From: JAAGZL01 sp050290785
GTDB lineage: Bacteria; Pseudomonadota; Gammaproteobacteria; Chromatiales; Chromatiaceae
Direction: 5' to 3'
DNA: 60,850 nt
NCBI GenBank assembly: GCA_050290785.1
Contig: JBNKIR010000056.1
Span: forward strand, 1 to 60,850
The notes beneath the pieces are model-generated. The model was not told where the DNA came from. It saw only the letters and a list, made by a program, of their open reading frames with translations, and did no database searches. The position numbers and the translations under genes were made by a program. Of the stretch, positions 52,741 through 60,850 are shown one piece after another. Position 1 is the stretch's first letter. Each line of letters begins with the position of its first letter.

Positions 52741-54042
52741 TCATTTGCGGCTAACGCTTTTCAGGATTTTTACCAAAAGTCTCCCATCCAGGCGCTGTTC
52801 GATCAGATCAAACAGCCGGTCAACCGCCCCCTGATTCTCCTGCACCACCCGGCGGCCGTTCTCGCCCACACGGGTCCGCTCGCTGACATCCACCAACCAT
52901 AGTCTGATCACCTCAGCCAGGTCGCCGGACCCGATCACGACCTGGGCCGCATCACTATCCATCAATAGCTCACTAATCGCAGCAAAGTTATACATGTGGG
53001 GGCCGAACGCCACCGGTTTGCCCAGGGCCGCAGGCTCCAGCACATTTTGTCCTCCATGTTTGACCAGACTGCCGCCGACAAATGCGGCGTCCGCCGCCGC
53101 CAGAAACAGGGAGAGCTCACCCATGGTGTCCCCCAGAAAGACCTCTACATCTCCGGCACAGGGCTTACCGCTGGAACGGCGCACGCAGTTGAATTTCTCG
53201 CGCTTACACAGGGCATACACCTTATCGAAACGCTCCGGATGGCGCGGCACCAGAACCAACAGGGCGTTGGTAACGGTCTTGCGGATGATCCTGTGTGCAG
53301 CCAGCACCTGCTCATCCTCACCCTCCTGGGTGCTGGCCGCGACCCACACCGGACGGTCGGACCACTCGCGCCGCAGCACCTCAGACCGCTCCAGCAGGCT
53401 GGCAGGTATCTTGGAGTCGAACTTGACGCTGCCGATGACGCTAATCCTCTCTTCCGGCATACCCAGTGCGGCAAACCTCCTGGCGTCCGCCTCGCCCTGT
53501 GCCGCCACCATCCCTAGCATATTCAGGATCATCCTGGTGAACCCCGGCCATTTGGCGTAGTTGTGGGCCGACTTTTCAGACAGCCTGGCGTTGGCCAGTA
53601 TGGTCGGGATCCCCTCCTTCCTGCACTCCGCCAGCATATTGGGCCAGATCTCGGTCTCCATCATCACCAGCAGCCTGGGACGGGCTCGACGCATAAAGTT
53701 GCGCAGGGCAAATGGCAGATCATAGGGGGCATACACATGCAGCACCTTGTCACCGAACAGGGTGGAGACGCGCTCAGAGCCTGTGGGGGTGGTGGTGGTG
53801 ATCACCACCGGCAGATCCGGATGGGCTTCGAGCAATCTCTTTACCAGGCGCTCCGTGGCCATGACCTCACCCACCGACACCGCATGGATCCAGATACTCC
53901 CTCCGATCCCAAATGCCGGGAAGAGGCCGAAGCGCTCCGACCAGCGTTGACGATAACCGGGGGCGCGCAGACCGCGCCACTGCAGACGCAGCAGGATGAA
54001 GGGTACCAGCAGATAGAACAGTATGGTGTAGAGGCGCAGCAT
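52741..54042 (-). CDS. waaA: 3-deoxy-D-manno-octulosonic acid transferase
   Basis: 433 aa from the ATG at 54042, 4 nt after the gmhA stop; the longer frame overlaps gmhA. It adds Kdo to lipid A precursor. N-terminal membrane helix LYTILFYLLVPFILL, then WIHAVSVGEVMA with the catalytic Glu, TTTTPTGSERV, METEIWPN, ASTQEGED, VPRHPERF, FVGGSLVKHGGQNVLEPAALGKPV. Acts on the inner face of the inner membrane. Confidence 0.95.
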   Translation of the reverse strand: MLRLYTILFYLLVPFILLRLQWRGLRAPGYRQRWSERFGLFPAFGIGGSIWIHAVSVGEVMATERLVKRLLEAHPDLPVVITTTTPTGSERVSTLFGDKVLHVYAPYDLPFALRNFMRRARPRLLVMMETEIWPNMLAECRKEGIPTILANARLSEKSAHNYAKWPGFTRMILNMLGMVAAQGEADARRFAALGMPEERISVIGSVKFDSKIPASLLERSEVLRREWSDRPVWVAASTQEGEDEQVLAAHRIIRKTVTNALLVLVPRHPERFDKVYALCKREKFNCVRRSSGKPCAGDVEVFLGDTMGELSLFLAAADAAFVGGSLVKHGGQNVLEPAALGKPVAFGPHMYNFAAISELLMDSDAAQVVIGSGDLAEVIRLWLVDVSERTRVGENGRRVVQENQGAVDRLFDLIEQRLDGRLLVKILKSVSRK

Positions 54043-54046
54043 GCAG

Positions 54047-54631
54047 CTACTGGGGAAACAGTTCGTCCTCCACACAGGCGCAAAGGGCGTGTGCGAATAC
54101 GATGTGCTGTTCCTGGATGACCCTGGTGTCATCACCCCGGGCCAGGATGGTGTAGTCCGCCAACGGGGCCGCCTCGCCACCATCGCGCCCGGCAAACAGG
54201 ATGCTGATGAACCCCAGCTCGCGGCATCTCTTCAGGGCATGAACGATATTGGGCGAGTTGCCGGAGGTGCTTATGCCGAGAAATATATCCCCATCCCGCA
54301 TCTTCCCCTCTACCTGACGCTGGAAGATCATGTCATAGCCATAGTCATTGCCGATAGCGGTCAGGGTGGATGTATCCACGGTCAGCGCCTCCGCAGGGAG
54401 TGCGGCGCGGTCGCGACCCAGACGACAGACGAACTCTGCGGCCAGATGCTGGGCGTCGGCCGCGGAACCGCCGTTGCCGGCGATATATAAGCGCCCGCCG
54501 TTGCGATAGGCCGCGACCACCTGGGTCACCGCCTGGTGAAATTGATCCAGCTGCTGATCCTGCTGCAGGAAGTGCTGCTTGGCCTGGATGGATGCCTGCA
54601 TGGCCCCCTTAAGTGTCTCTGCGTATCTCAT
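54047..54631 (-). CDS. gmhA: Phosphoheptose isomerase
   Basis: 194 aa SIS-domain protein. GRLYIAGNGGSAADAQHLAAEFVCRL and GDIFLGISTSGNSPNIVHAL bind substrate; QEQHIVFAHALCACVEDELF carries the C-terminal His. DiaA is a close relative, but the position beside waaA and upstream hldE supports GmhA, the first step of ADP-heptose synthesis. Confidence 0.9.
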   Translation of the reverse strand: MRYAETLKGAMQASIQAKQHFLQQDQQLDQFHQAVTQVVAAYRNGGRLYIAGNGGSAADAQHLAAEFVCRLGRDRAALPAEALTVDTSTLTAIGNDYGYDMIFQRQVEGKMRDGDIFLGISTSGNSPNIVHALKRCRELGFISILFAGRDGGEAAPLADYTILARGDDTRVIQEQHIVFAHALCACVEDELFPQ

Positions 54632-54636
54632 ATTGG

Positions 54637-55413
54637 TTATTTCACCACAGAATCGAAGATCTTTACATCGTCTTGCAGGTGTTGGGGGTTGATGGTGCCC
54701 ACGATCATACTGCTGACTCCCGGTTGGGAGAAGACATACTCCATGGATCGAGCCACCCCCTCAGGTCCGCTCACATGACCGCTCTGCAGACCCTTCTTGA
54801 TCAACACCCCCTTGTTGGCTGCTGCAGCCGCCTCCAGCACCGGCAGGTCAGCGCTATAGTCAGGGTTACAGGTGGCCATCACCACGTCCATCTCCCGGAC
54901 CGTGCACAGACCGCCATCCGGGGTCTTGCTGGACATGCCGTGAGCCCGGATCAGTCCCCGCCCTTTCAGCTCCCGCAGGGCGTCCAGCGCCCCCTCCTGC
55001 TCCAGGATGCGCAGGTCATCGCCATCGGAGTGGATCAGGACCAGATCGAGATAGTCCATGTTCAGGGTACGCAGGCTATGCTCCACCACCTGGATGGTGC
55101 TATCAAAGGAGAAATCGAATCTGGATACGCCATCCTCAAAGAACTCTCCCACCTTGGAGACCACCACCCAACGGTCACGGGGACCGGGGAGCAGTCGTCC
55201 CAGACGGGATTGGCTTGCGCCATAGGCCGGGGCGGTGTCCAACAGGTTGATCCCCAGGTCCGAGGCCAGGAACAACAGATCGACGATCTCAGAGTCTTTG
55301 GGCAGATCGAACGGCCTGGGGTATTTTACCTGCTCATTGCGCCCGAACTTGACCGTACCCAGCCCGATGGGACTGACCATGATGCCGGTAGAACCTAACT
55401 GCCGCATATTCAT
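54637..55413 (-). CDS. Aldo/keto reductase family protein
   Basis: 258 aa from the ATG at 55413, in an ATGA overlap with the upstream FAD gene; the extension to 55431 is unneeded. TIM-barrel AKR: LGSTGIMVSPIGLGTVKFG, catalytic Asp/Tyr in NLLDTAPAYGAS, Lys in VVVSKVGEF and His in LVLIHSDGDD. NADPH site near the C-terminus: QPGVSSMIVGTINPQHL. Substrate unknown; lying in the LPS/sugar-nucleotide operon suggests a sugar-related one. Confidence 0.85.
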   Translation of the reverse strand: MNMRQLGSTGIMVSPIGLGTVKFGRNEQVKYPRPFDLPKDSEIVDLLFLASDLGINLLDTAPAYGASQSRLGRLLPGPRDRWVVVSKVGEFFEDGVSRFDFSFDSTIQVVEHSLRTLNMDYLDLVLIHSDGDDLRILEQEGALDALRELKGRGLIRAHGMSSKTPDGGLCTVREMDVVMATCNPDYSADLPVLEAAAAANKGVLIKKGLQSGHVSGPEGVARSMEYVFSQPGVSSMIVGTINPQHLQDDVKIFDSVVK

Positions 55414-56594
55414 TCCGTGGCGGGCTCCCATGGCGGCAGGGCCAATTCCGGTCCTGGCAGCCTGTCCATGCCCTGCACATCACCCGGCTGTGGATACACC
55501 CCCTCTTCCTCGAACAGCTCAATCACCTCCTGGGCCAGGCGCGGGGCGAAGGCCAGCTTGGTGGGCCATACCGTAACCACCCCATCCTTTGAATCCAGGA
55601 AACAGCTCTCAGGACGCAGGCCTCCGGCGGTCTTCGGCTCGGCCCGGTCGATGCGCAGACTGCACCATTCGGTGCCCGCAATATCGACCCAGGGCAATAC
55701 CTGCGCCAGTTCACGCCGGGCCATCTCTATCTGCTGTTCCGCTGAACGCTCGACCCCGGACTCCGCCACCTGCCCACCCAGATACCAGGCGGTACGCCCA
55801 TCAGACATAGGGGCGCTGGTAACGGTGATGCGCGGAGTGGTCCCGGAACCCAGACAGTGGGCATAAAGAGAAGGCAGATCGCCCTTGGTAATCACCATAT
55901 GCAGTGGCCGCAACTGCATGCCGGGCCGTTCCCGGCCCAGACTGCGCAGCAGTTCGGCATTGCCTTTGCCCGCCGCCAGGACAAGGCGTTTGACCTCCAG
56001 CTCCAGATCATGGCCGGAGATGCGTATCAGATGCGATCCGGATGCGGTACGCCCGAACTGATATTCACCCTCTTCCAGTAGATGGCAGTGATCCCCCATC
56101 TGACGGGCCAGCTCAGCAACCAGGGAGGCCACATCCAGTACCTGCTCTTCCAGGCGGTAGAGGACGCCCCGGAATCCAGGGTCCTGGAAACTGGCCGGGA
56201 GTTCATCCCTCCCCACCTGGACCATGCGACTACGCATGGCCTTGCCGGCGAAGAATCCAGCCATGCGCGAGACCAGTCCGGCGGTGGACCAGAGATACTG
56301 GTGCTCACTCAACACCCTTACCCGCTTCAGGTCCAGCTCACCACCGCCCTCCAGGCAGGCACGCCACACCCCTGGCATGGCGCCTATGGCCCGGGCAGAC
56401 TCCGTCAGATTACCGGTAAGTGCGTACTTGGCCCCCCCGTGGATGATCCCCTGGGAGGCGATGGTCTGCACGCCGCCCAGGGCGCGCGACTCAAACAACA
56501 CCGCCGAGAAGCCCTCCTGACGCAGTCGCGCCAGGGTCCAGAGCCCGGCGATGCCGCCCCCGAAGATTGCTATGTCCACCTTGGCGCGTTGCAT
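55410..56594 (-). CDS. FAD-dependent oxidoreductase (DAO family)
   Basis: 394 aa. The FAD-binding Rossmann motif is at the N-terminus (IAIFGGGIAGLWTLARLRQEGF), and ASQGIIHGGAKYALTG is the family's second motif. The rest is a DAO-like fold ending GVVTVWPTKLAFAPRLAQEV. Related proteins include glycerol-3-phosphate and amine oxidases; the substrate is unknown. Translationally coupled to the aldo/keto reductase. Confidence 0.8.
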   Translation of the reverse strand: MQRAKVDIAIFGGGIAGLWTLARLRQEGFSAVLFESRALGGVQTIASQGIIHGGAKYALTGNLTESARAIGAMPGVWRACLEGGGELDLKRVRVLSEHQYLWSTAGLVSRMAGFFAGKAMRSRMVQVGRDELPASFQDPGFRGVLYRLEEQVLDVASLVAELARQMGDHCHLLEEGEYQFGRTASGSHLIRISGHDLELEVKRLVLAAGKGNAELLRSLGRERPGMQLRPLHMVITKGDLPSLYAHCLGSGTTPRITVTSAPMSDGRTAWYLGGQVAESGVERSAEQQIEMARRELAQVLPWVDIAGTEWCSLRIDRAEPKTAGGLRPESCFLDSKDGVVTVWPTKLAFAPRLAQEVIELFEEEGVYPQPGDVQGMDRLPGPELALPPWEPATE

Positions 56595-56606
56595 ATATTC
56601 AGGTTG

Positions 56607-57953
56607 TCAGACGGAACCATCCACGCTGGCGCCGCGACCTATGCCGTAATAGGTAAAACCTTCCATATCCATGGTTTCAGGATCGTATAGATTACGTCCG
56701 TCAAAGATCACAGGCTGCCGCAGCCTGGCCCGGATCAGTCCGAAATCGGGGGCGCGGAACTGTTTCCACTCGGTCACGATGATCAGGGCGTCCGCACCTT
56801 CCAGGGCCTCTTCCGCCGACTCGCAGATAAACAGATCGTCTCTATCACCGTAGATGCGGATGGCCTCCATTCTCGCCTCCGGGTCATAGGCCTGCACCAG
56901 CGCCCCTTCCACCCAGAGCTCCTCCATCAGTACACGGCTGGGGGCCTCACGCATATCATCGGTATTGGGCTTGAAGGCCAGGCCCCACAGGGCAAACACC
57001 CTGCCCTCCAGATCGTCGTCAAAGTGCCTCTTAACCTTGGTAAACAGATTACGCTTCTGGGCCTCATTCACCCTATCCACCGCCTGCAACAACATGGCCT
57101 GATAATCATGCTGTCCGGCGGTATGCTCCAGGGCCTTCACGTCTTTAGGGAAACAGGAGCCGCCGTAACCGGCCCCGGGGTAGATAAAGTGGTACCCGAT
57201 ACGTCTGTCCGAGCCTATGCCTATGCGGACGTGCTCGATATCCGCACCAACCCTTTCGGCGATGTTCGCCAGTTCGTTCATAAAGGTGATCTTGGTGGCC
57301 AGCATGGCGTTGGCGGCGTACTTGGTCAGCTCGGCAGAGCGGATATCCATCTCGATCAGGCGGTCGTGGCTGCGATTAAATGGCGCATAGAGAGCACGCA
57401 GCTGCTCGGTGGCATCGTGATTGTCAGCGCCGATGATGATGCGATCCGGCTTCATAAAATCATCGATGGCATTCCCCTCCTTCAGGAACTCAGGGTTGGA
57501 TACCACGTCAAACCCCATGCCATCCATGCCGCGCTCTTCCAGCGCCTCCTCTACCTCAGCACGCACCAGGTCAGCGGTACCCACCGGGACCGTGGACTTA
57601 TCCACGATGATCTTGTATTCATCCAGATGGCTACCGATAGTCCTGGCCACGGCCAGCACATATTGCAGATCGGCCGAACCGTCTTCATCCGGCGGGGTGC
57701 CGACCGCAATGAACTGAAACATCCCGTGGGTCACCGCCTCCACCGGGTCTGTGGTAAAACCCAGACGACCGGCATCCACATTGGCCTTCAGCATGGCGTC
57801 CAGACCGGGCTCGTGGATCATCACCTTTCCCTGCCGCAGACTGGAGACCTTCTCTTCATCCACATCCACACAGAGGACATCATGACCCACCTCCGCCAGA
57901 CATACGCCTGTGACCAATCCTACATATCCAGAGCCAAATATGGTGATTTTCAT
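56607..57953 (-). CDS. ugd: UDP-glucose 6-dehydrogenase
   Basis: 448 aa. It makes UDP-glucuronate from UDP-glucose for polysaccharide or LPS. NAD loop ITIFGSGYVGLVTGVCLAEVG, the catalytic Cys in YGGSCFPKDVKALEH, and LSNPEFL-type segment VVSNPEFLKEG. Same strand and short gaps with hldE upstream and the FAD gene downstream. Confidence 0.96.
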   Translation of the reverse strand: MKITIFGSGYVGLVTGVCLAEVGHDVLCVDVDEEKVSSLRQGKVMIHEPGLDAMLKANVDAGRLGFTTDPVEAVTHGMFQFIAVGTPPDEDGSADLQYVLAVARTIGSHLDEYKIIVDKSTVPVGTADLVRAEVEEALEERGMDGMGFDVVSNPEFLKEGNAIDDFMKPDRIIIGADNHDATEQLRALYAPFNRSHDRLIEMDIRSAELTKYAANAMLATKITFMNELANIAERVGADIEHVRIGIGSDRRIGYHFIYPGAGYGGSCFPKDVKALEHTAGQHDYQAMLLQAVDRVNEAQKRNLFTKVKRHFDDDLEGRVFALWGLAFKPNTDDMREAPSRVLMEELWVEGALVQAYDPEARMEAIRIYGDRDDLFICESAEEALEGADALIIVTEWKQFRAPDFGLIRARLRQPVIFDGRNLYDPETMDMEGFTYYGIGRGASVDGSV

Positions 57954-57976
57954 AGGCGATCCTGAACGTTATAAGG

Positions 57977-59404
57977 TTAAGTCGTGCTATTCCTGATGGT
58001 CTCTATGGTGCCGGTGGTGGAGCAGTTGTCCACAAAGCTCATCACCTTCACCTCGCCTCCGGCGGCGCGTACACACTCTGCCCCCGGGATATCATCCGGA
58101 TTATTGTCCCCGCCCTTGACCAGAAAGTCGGGCTGCAGACGGCAGATCAGACGCTCCGGCGTCTCCTCAGAGAACGGCACCACCCAGTCGACACATCCCA
58201 GGGCGGCCAACACGATCATACGCCGATCCAGGCTGTTCACCGGACGATCCTCTCCCTTAAGCTGACGCACGGTCTCATCGGTATTTACCGCCACGACCAG
58301 GCGATCACCCAACCGACTGGCCTGTTCCAGATAGGTGACATGTCCGGCATGCAGGATATCGAAACAGCCATTGGTAAAGACTATGGTCTCACCACGGGTC
58401 TTGGCCGCATCCATGGCGGTCGCCAGATCATCTTCTGTTATCACTCCGCGATGCACCACCTGCTGCTCGGCCAGGGTGGCGCGGATTTCATCCAAGGATG
58501 CAGTGGAGGTACCGAGCTTACCCACCACTATGCCGGCGGCCACGTTGGACAGCTGTGTGGCGGACTCCAGGGGCATGCCTGCGGCCAGGGCTGCAGCCAG
58601 GACCGATATAACCGTATCCCCGGCGCCGGTGACATCGAACACCTCGCGGGCGTGGGCAGGTAGATGCCGTGCTGGCTTGTTGCGCTCCAGCAGGGTCATG
58701 CCATGTTCCCCCCTGGTAATGAGCAGGGCGTCCAGTCCGTTCCTGTCCATCAGATCCTGACCGCCTTCGACCAACTGCTCATCGGTTGGACATGGTCCGA
58801 CCACGGCCTCAAGCTCAGGTAGATTCGGGGTGATCAGGGTCGCGCCGGCGTATTTGTTGAAATCCGCCCCCTTTGGGTCCACCAGCACCGGCTTACCCGC
58901 AGCCCTGGCGCGGGAGATGAATTCGTTTACATCACGCAACGTCCCCTTGCCGTAATCGGACAGCACCACCAGATCTGCGCTGGCCAGGAGCGCATCGAAT
59001 TGGGACAGTAACTTAGCGGAATCGAAGCCGGGGAACCCGTCCTCAAAATCCAATCTGATCAGTTGCTGATGCCGACTGATCACCCTGAGTTTGGTGATGG
59101 TGGGAAAACCCTCAATCCGCTCGAAACTACACTCCACCCCCTGCCCCTGCAGTTGCTGCTCAAGGGTGGTGGCCATATCATCGTTACCGGTTAGTCCCAG
59201 CAGCGTTGCCTTGCCACCCAGCGAGGTGATGTTCAGTGCCACGTTTCCGGCCCCACCGGGGCGCCCCTCTTCATCGGTAACCCGCACCACCGGCACCGGA
59301 GCCTCAGGGGAGATGCGGCTGGTGCCGCCATGCCAGTAGCTGTCGAGCATAACATCACCCACAACCAGCACGTTTATATCACTAAAATCAGGTAGTTCTA
59401 TCAT
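57977..59404 (-). CDS. hldE: Bifunctional heptose 7-phosphate kinase / heptose 1-phosphate adenylyltransferase
   Basis: 475 aa. The N-terminal PfkB kinase (about 1-320) has RPGGAGNVALN and VFDVTGAGDTVISVLAAALAAG. The C-terminal nucleotidyltransferase (about 340-475) has FTNGCFDILHAGHVTYLEQA. Both halves of the ADP-heptose pathway are fused, as in E. coli HldE; with gmhA it provides the LPS inner-core heptose. Confidence 0.97.
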   Translation of the reverse strand: MIELPDFSDINVLVVGDVMLDSYWHGGTSRISPEAPVPVVRVTDEEGRPGGAGNVALNITSLGGKATLLGLTGNDDMATTLEQQLQGQGVECSFERIEGFPTITKLRVISRHQQLIRLDFEDGFPGFDSAKLLSQFDALLASADLVVLSDYGKGTLRDVNEFISRARAAGKPVLVDPKGADFNKYAGATLITPNLPELEAVVGPCPTDEQLVEGGQDLMDRNGLDALLITRGEHGMTLLERNKPARHLPAHAREVFDVTGAGDTVISVLAAALAAGMPLESATQLSNVAAGIVVGKLGTSTASLDEIRATLAEQQVVHRGVITEDDLATAMDAAKTRGETIVFTNGCFDILHAGHVTYLEQASRLGDRLVVAVNTDETVRQLKGEDRPVNSLDRRMIVLAALGCVDWVVPFSEETPERLICRLQPDFLVKGGDNNPDDIPGAECVRAAGGEVKVMSFVDNCSTTGTIETIRNSTT

Positions 59405-59466
59405 GGATTCGATTGTTTAAGATTTAAAAAACGGATGGTACCACAAGAGAAGAGGCTTTCGCGTAT

Positions 59467-60117
59467 CTATATGGTTTCAGAGAGCGACCTGATCGCCCGG
59501 GCCTGTTTCGTATCGAGCCCGGCTGCATTTATGTATAGATCCAGGAAACGCCTCAGACCGAATTGAGCAAAGACCTCACGCTGACTTGGATTGCGCAGAA
59601 GGTGCTGGAAATTGCGTCTTCTCTGATCCTGTCTGAGCGAAAATCGTGAGAAGCGCATATCGGCCACATCGATAAGCCCGAATCCCCCTTGCGGCAGCAG
59701 CAGGATATTGCCCAGATGCAGAGATCTAAAATAGATACCCTTCCGATGTAACAGTGCGATAAATTGAGCCAGCCTTTGGAACATCTCTTCGGAGATCCCG
59801 TCGCGCGCGGCAATAGCCTCTAATGATTCGCCTTCCATAAGAGGATAGACAAGGCCGTGACGTCTTATCGCGTGACAATAAAATACCCTTTCTACCGTCA
59901 CGCAGGGTATCCCCATGGCGCGAAGACGTTCGGCGTTGCGTCGAAAGCGCAGGGAATAGGGATAGATAACGGAGAGGGAGAACCAGCGCTTGATACGGAT
60001 CAGCTTGATTATCCTTTTATCCGCGGTCAATAGGACCTTCACCCCGCACCTGTCGCGCTGAAGCTCTCTCGCACCCTGCGTCAAACGGTTATACTCCCCT
60101 GCAGACATTAGCCACAT
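59467..60117 (-). CDS. LPS-kinase-like protein with altered catalytic loop
   Basis: 216 aa kinase-fold protein of the Kdo/WaaP or toluene-tolerance-like group. The loop expected to read HGDLHLGN appears as FRSLHLGN (KGIYFRSLHLGNILLL), so the usual catalytic Asp is replaced by Ser. The metal-binding Asp remains (FGLIDVADMRF). It may therefore be a pseudokinase or use an unusual mechanism. It follows the next kinase gene after 7 nt. Confidence 0.8.
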   Translation of the reverse strand: MWLMSAGEYNRLTQGARELQRDRCGVKVLLTADKRIIKLIRIKRWFSLSVIYPYSLRFRRNAERLRAMGIPCVTVERVFYCHAIRRHGLVYPLMEGESLEAIAARDGISEEMFQRLAQFIALLHRKGIYFRSLHLGNILLLPQGGFGLIDVADMRFSRFSLRQDQRRRNFQHLLRNPSQREVFAQFGLRRFLDLYINAAGLDTKQARAIRSLSETI

Positions 60118-60124
60118 AACAGAA

Positions 60125-60850
60125 TCAACCTGTCCTATCTCTTATTATGTCCTTAGTCGGCATGCGCCGCCCCAGATGACGCGCGACCTCCCGATATAAC
60201 CTGCTGGCGTCTCCCGGCCTCCTGGCCACACCCAGATAGCGCCAGACAAAACGCATACGTTCATATTTGCTCAGTAGGCTGATGGCGATACGCGCCAATC
60301 CGGACAGATCCACCACCACCCCCCTGTGCTGTCTGAAGACCATGCGGGAAGCGCGGGGGGCATCGATCCATACCGGCAGAAACCCATCTTCACATTTTTG
60401 CAGAAGGATGTTGCGCCACTTCAGGTCATGATGAAAGAAACCGGCGCCATGAGCCAGCCGCATCTGATCAATAAGTTTACCGGATACATCCTTGTAGATT
60501 CGCATACGCTCATCATAGGGCAGATGAACCCAAACCTCCGGACCATATCTGCTCAGGTCCTGGGTATCCGGCACCTCGCGGGTCACGATAAATGAAGCGG
60601 CCAGCGACCCAAGGACCCGGCGTTCGCCAAAGGCAACCACCTCTAACGAGGGGACGCCGATCTCCCGGAGGGTGGAATAGGCCCAGGCCTCGACCGCGGC
60701 CTTGCCCGGGCGAAACATAAACTCGAACCAACGTTTGGGTGGGTATACATAACGTTTGAAATAGACCACCTCTCCATCTTCCAGCTCGATGCGGAAACAG
60801 CTGGAATGGGGCGATCCGGATACCCGCTCGCCGGCACAGAGAGTATCCCA
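60125..60850 (-). CDS. LPS core kinase (Kdo/WaaP family), 5' end outside window
   Basis: The frame is open to the window edge, so the true start is beyond 60850; the GTG at 60769 is internal. At least 241 codons are present. It includes a beta-rich N-lobe (VVYFKRYVYPPKRW), an active catalytic loop HHDLKWRNILL and a metal Asp in PVWIDAPRAS. WaaP-type enzymes phosphorylate inner-core heptose or Kdo, stabilising the outer membrane. It overlaps no neighbour and heads into the kinase-like gene at 60117. Confidence 0.85.
   Translation of the reverse strand, partial: WDTLCAGERVSGSPHSSCFRIELEDGEVVYFKRYVYPPKRWFEFMFRPGKAAVEAWAYSTLREIGVPSLEVVAFGERRVLGSLAASFIVTREVPDTQDLSRYGPEVWVHLPYDERMRIYKDVSGKLIDQMRLAHGAGFFHHDLKWRNILLQKCEDGFLPVWIDAPRASRMVFRQHRGVVVDLSGLARIAISLLSKYERMRFVWRYLGVARRPGDASRLYREVARHLGRRMPTKDIIRDRTG

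Noticed and set aside
54043..54195. Longer start for waaA overlapping gmhA
   Set aside because: The extension is the gmhA coding region in another frame; MLRLYTILFY at 54042 is the typical WaaA N-terminus.

Overview
The window is a chromosomal segment of a gammaproteobacterium. The core gene order supports this: a tRNA-tuf cluster, ispE-tRNA-prs-rplY-pth, hemA-prfA-prmC, gatCAB, mreBCD-mrdA-rodA-mltB-rlpA-dacA-dat-ybeD-lipB, and a waaA/gmhA/hldE lipopolysaccharide region. A PEP-CTERM protein, several small c-type cytochromes, a PCuAC/SCO copper cluster, menaquinone genes (menC, menE) and two chemoreceptors suggest a free-living or symbiotic respiratory bacterium of the Chromatiales/sulfur-oxidiser kind. 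That placement is inference; no taxonomic marker was searched.

Layout. 1-6158, mostly minus strand: partial tuf preceded by tRNA-Thr, tRNA-Gly and tRNA-Tyr, then pth, rplY, prs, tRNA-Gln, ispE and a TPR lipoprotein. 6416-8222: an FHA-GGDEF diguanylate cyclase and a convergent PEP-CTERM protein. 8544-11839: hemA-prfA-prmC. 11927-14353: a three-gene unit (sialidase-like protein plus two membrane proteins) behind two palindromic operator-like sites. 14431-19783: gltA, a ThiF/MoeB protein, a methyltransferase, a soluble CZB chemoreceptor, a histone H1-like protein and a small secreted protein. 19780-22985: gatCAB. 23190-33622: the cell-shape and peptidoglycan supercluster ending in lipB. 33656-36361: a chemoreceptor with a c-heme motif, divergent from two small cytochromes. 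36426-42044: mdh, lipA, an ElyC-like protein, fxsA, an SGNH esterase, two small genes and ndk. 42200-46247: lone trpB, convergent menC/menE and a WGR-domain protein. 46319-48452: PCuAC, SCO, a FixH-like protein and a cytochrome c. 48626-51541: a GIY-YIG protein, a UPF0114 protein and thiC with a TPP riboswitch. 51895-60850: a PIMT-like methyltransferase, then waaA, gmhA, an aldo/keto reductase, an FAD oxidoreductase, ugd, hldE and two LPS-kinase-like genes, the last cut by the window edge.

The most unusual signals are non-coding. First, two related elements of about 100 bp lie just downstream of tRNA-Tyr and tRNA-Gln. Each can fold into five hairpins closed by GGAT/ATCC, the stem sequences differ while the pairing is kept, and each ends in a copy of the 3' end of its own tRNA. 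Second, mreC has no ATG, GTG or TTG where its conserved N-terminus begins. The only sensible start is ATC, and its ribosome-binding site can pair with the end of mreB around an 8-codon mini-ORF. Third, two perfect 14-bp palindromes lie exactly 20 bp apart in front of the sialidase-like gene. At protein level, the heme-binding chemoreceptor beside two cytochromes and a membrane protein with a conserved GAGEEISWGQR segment deserve attention.
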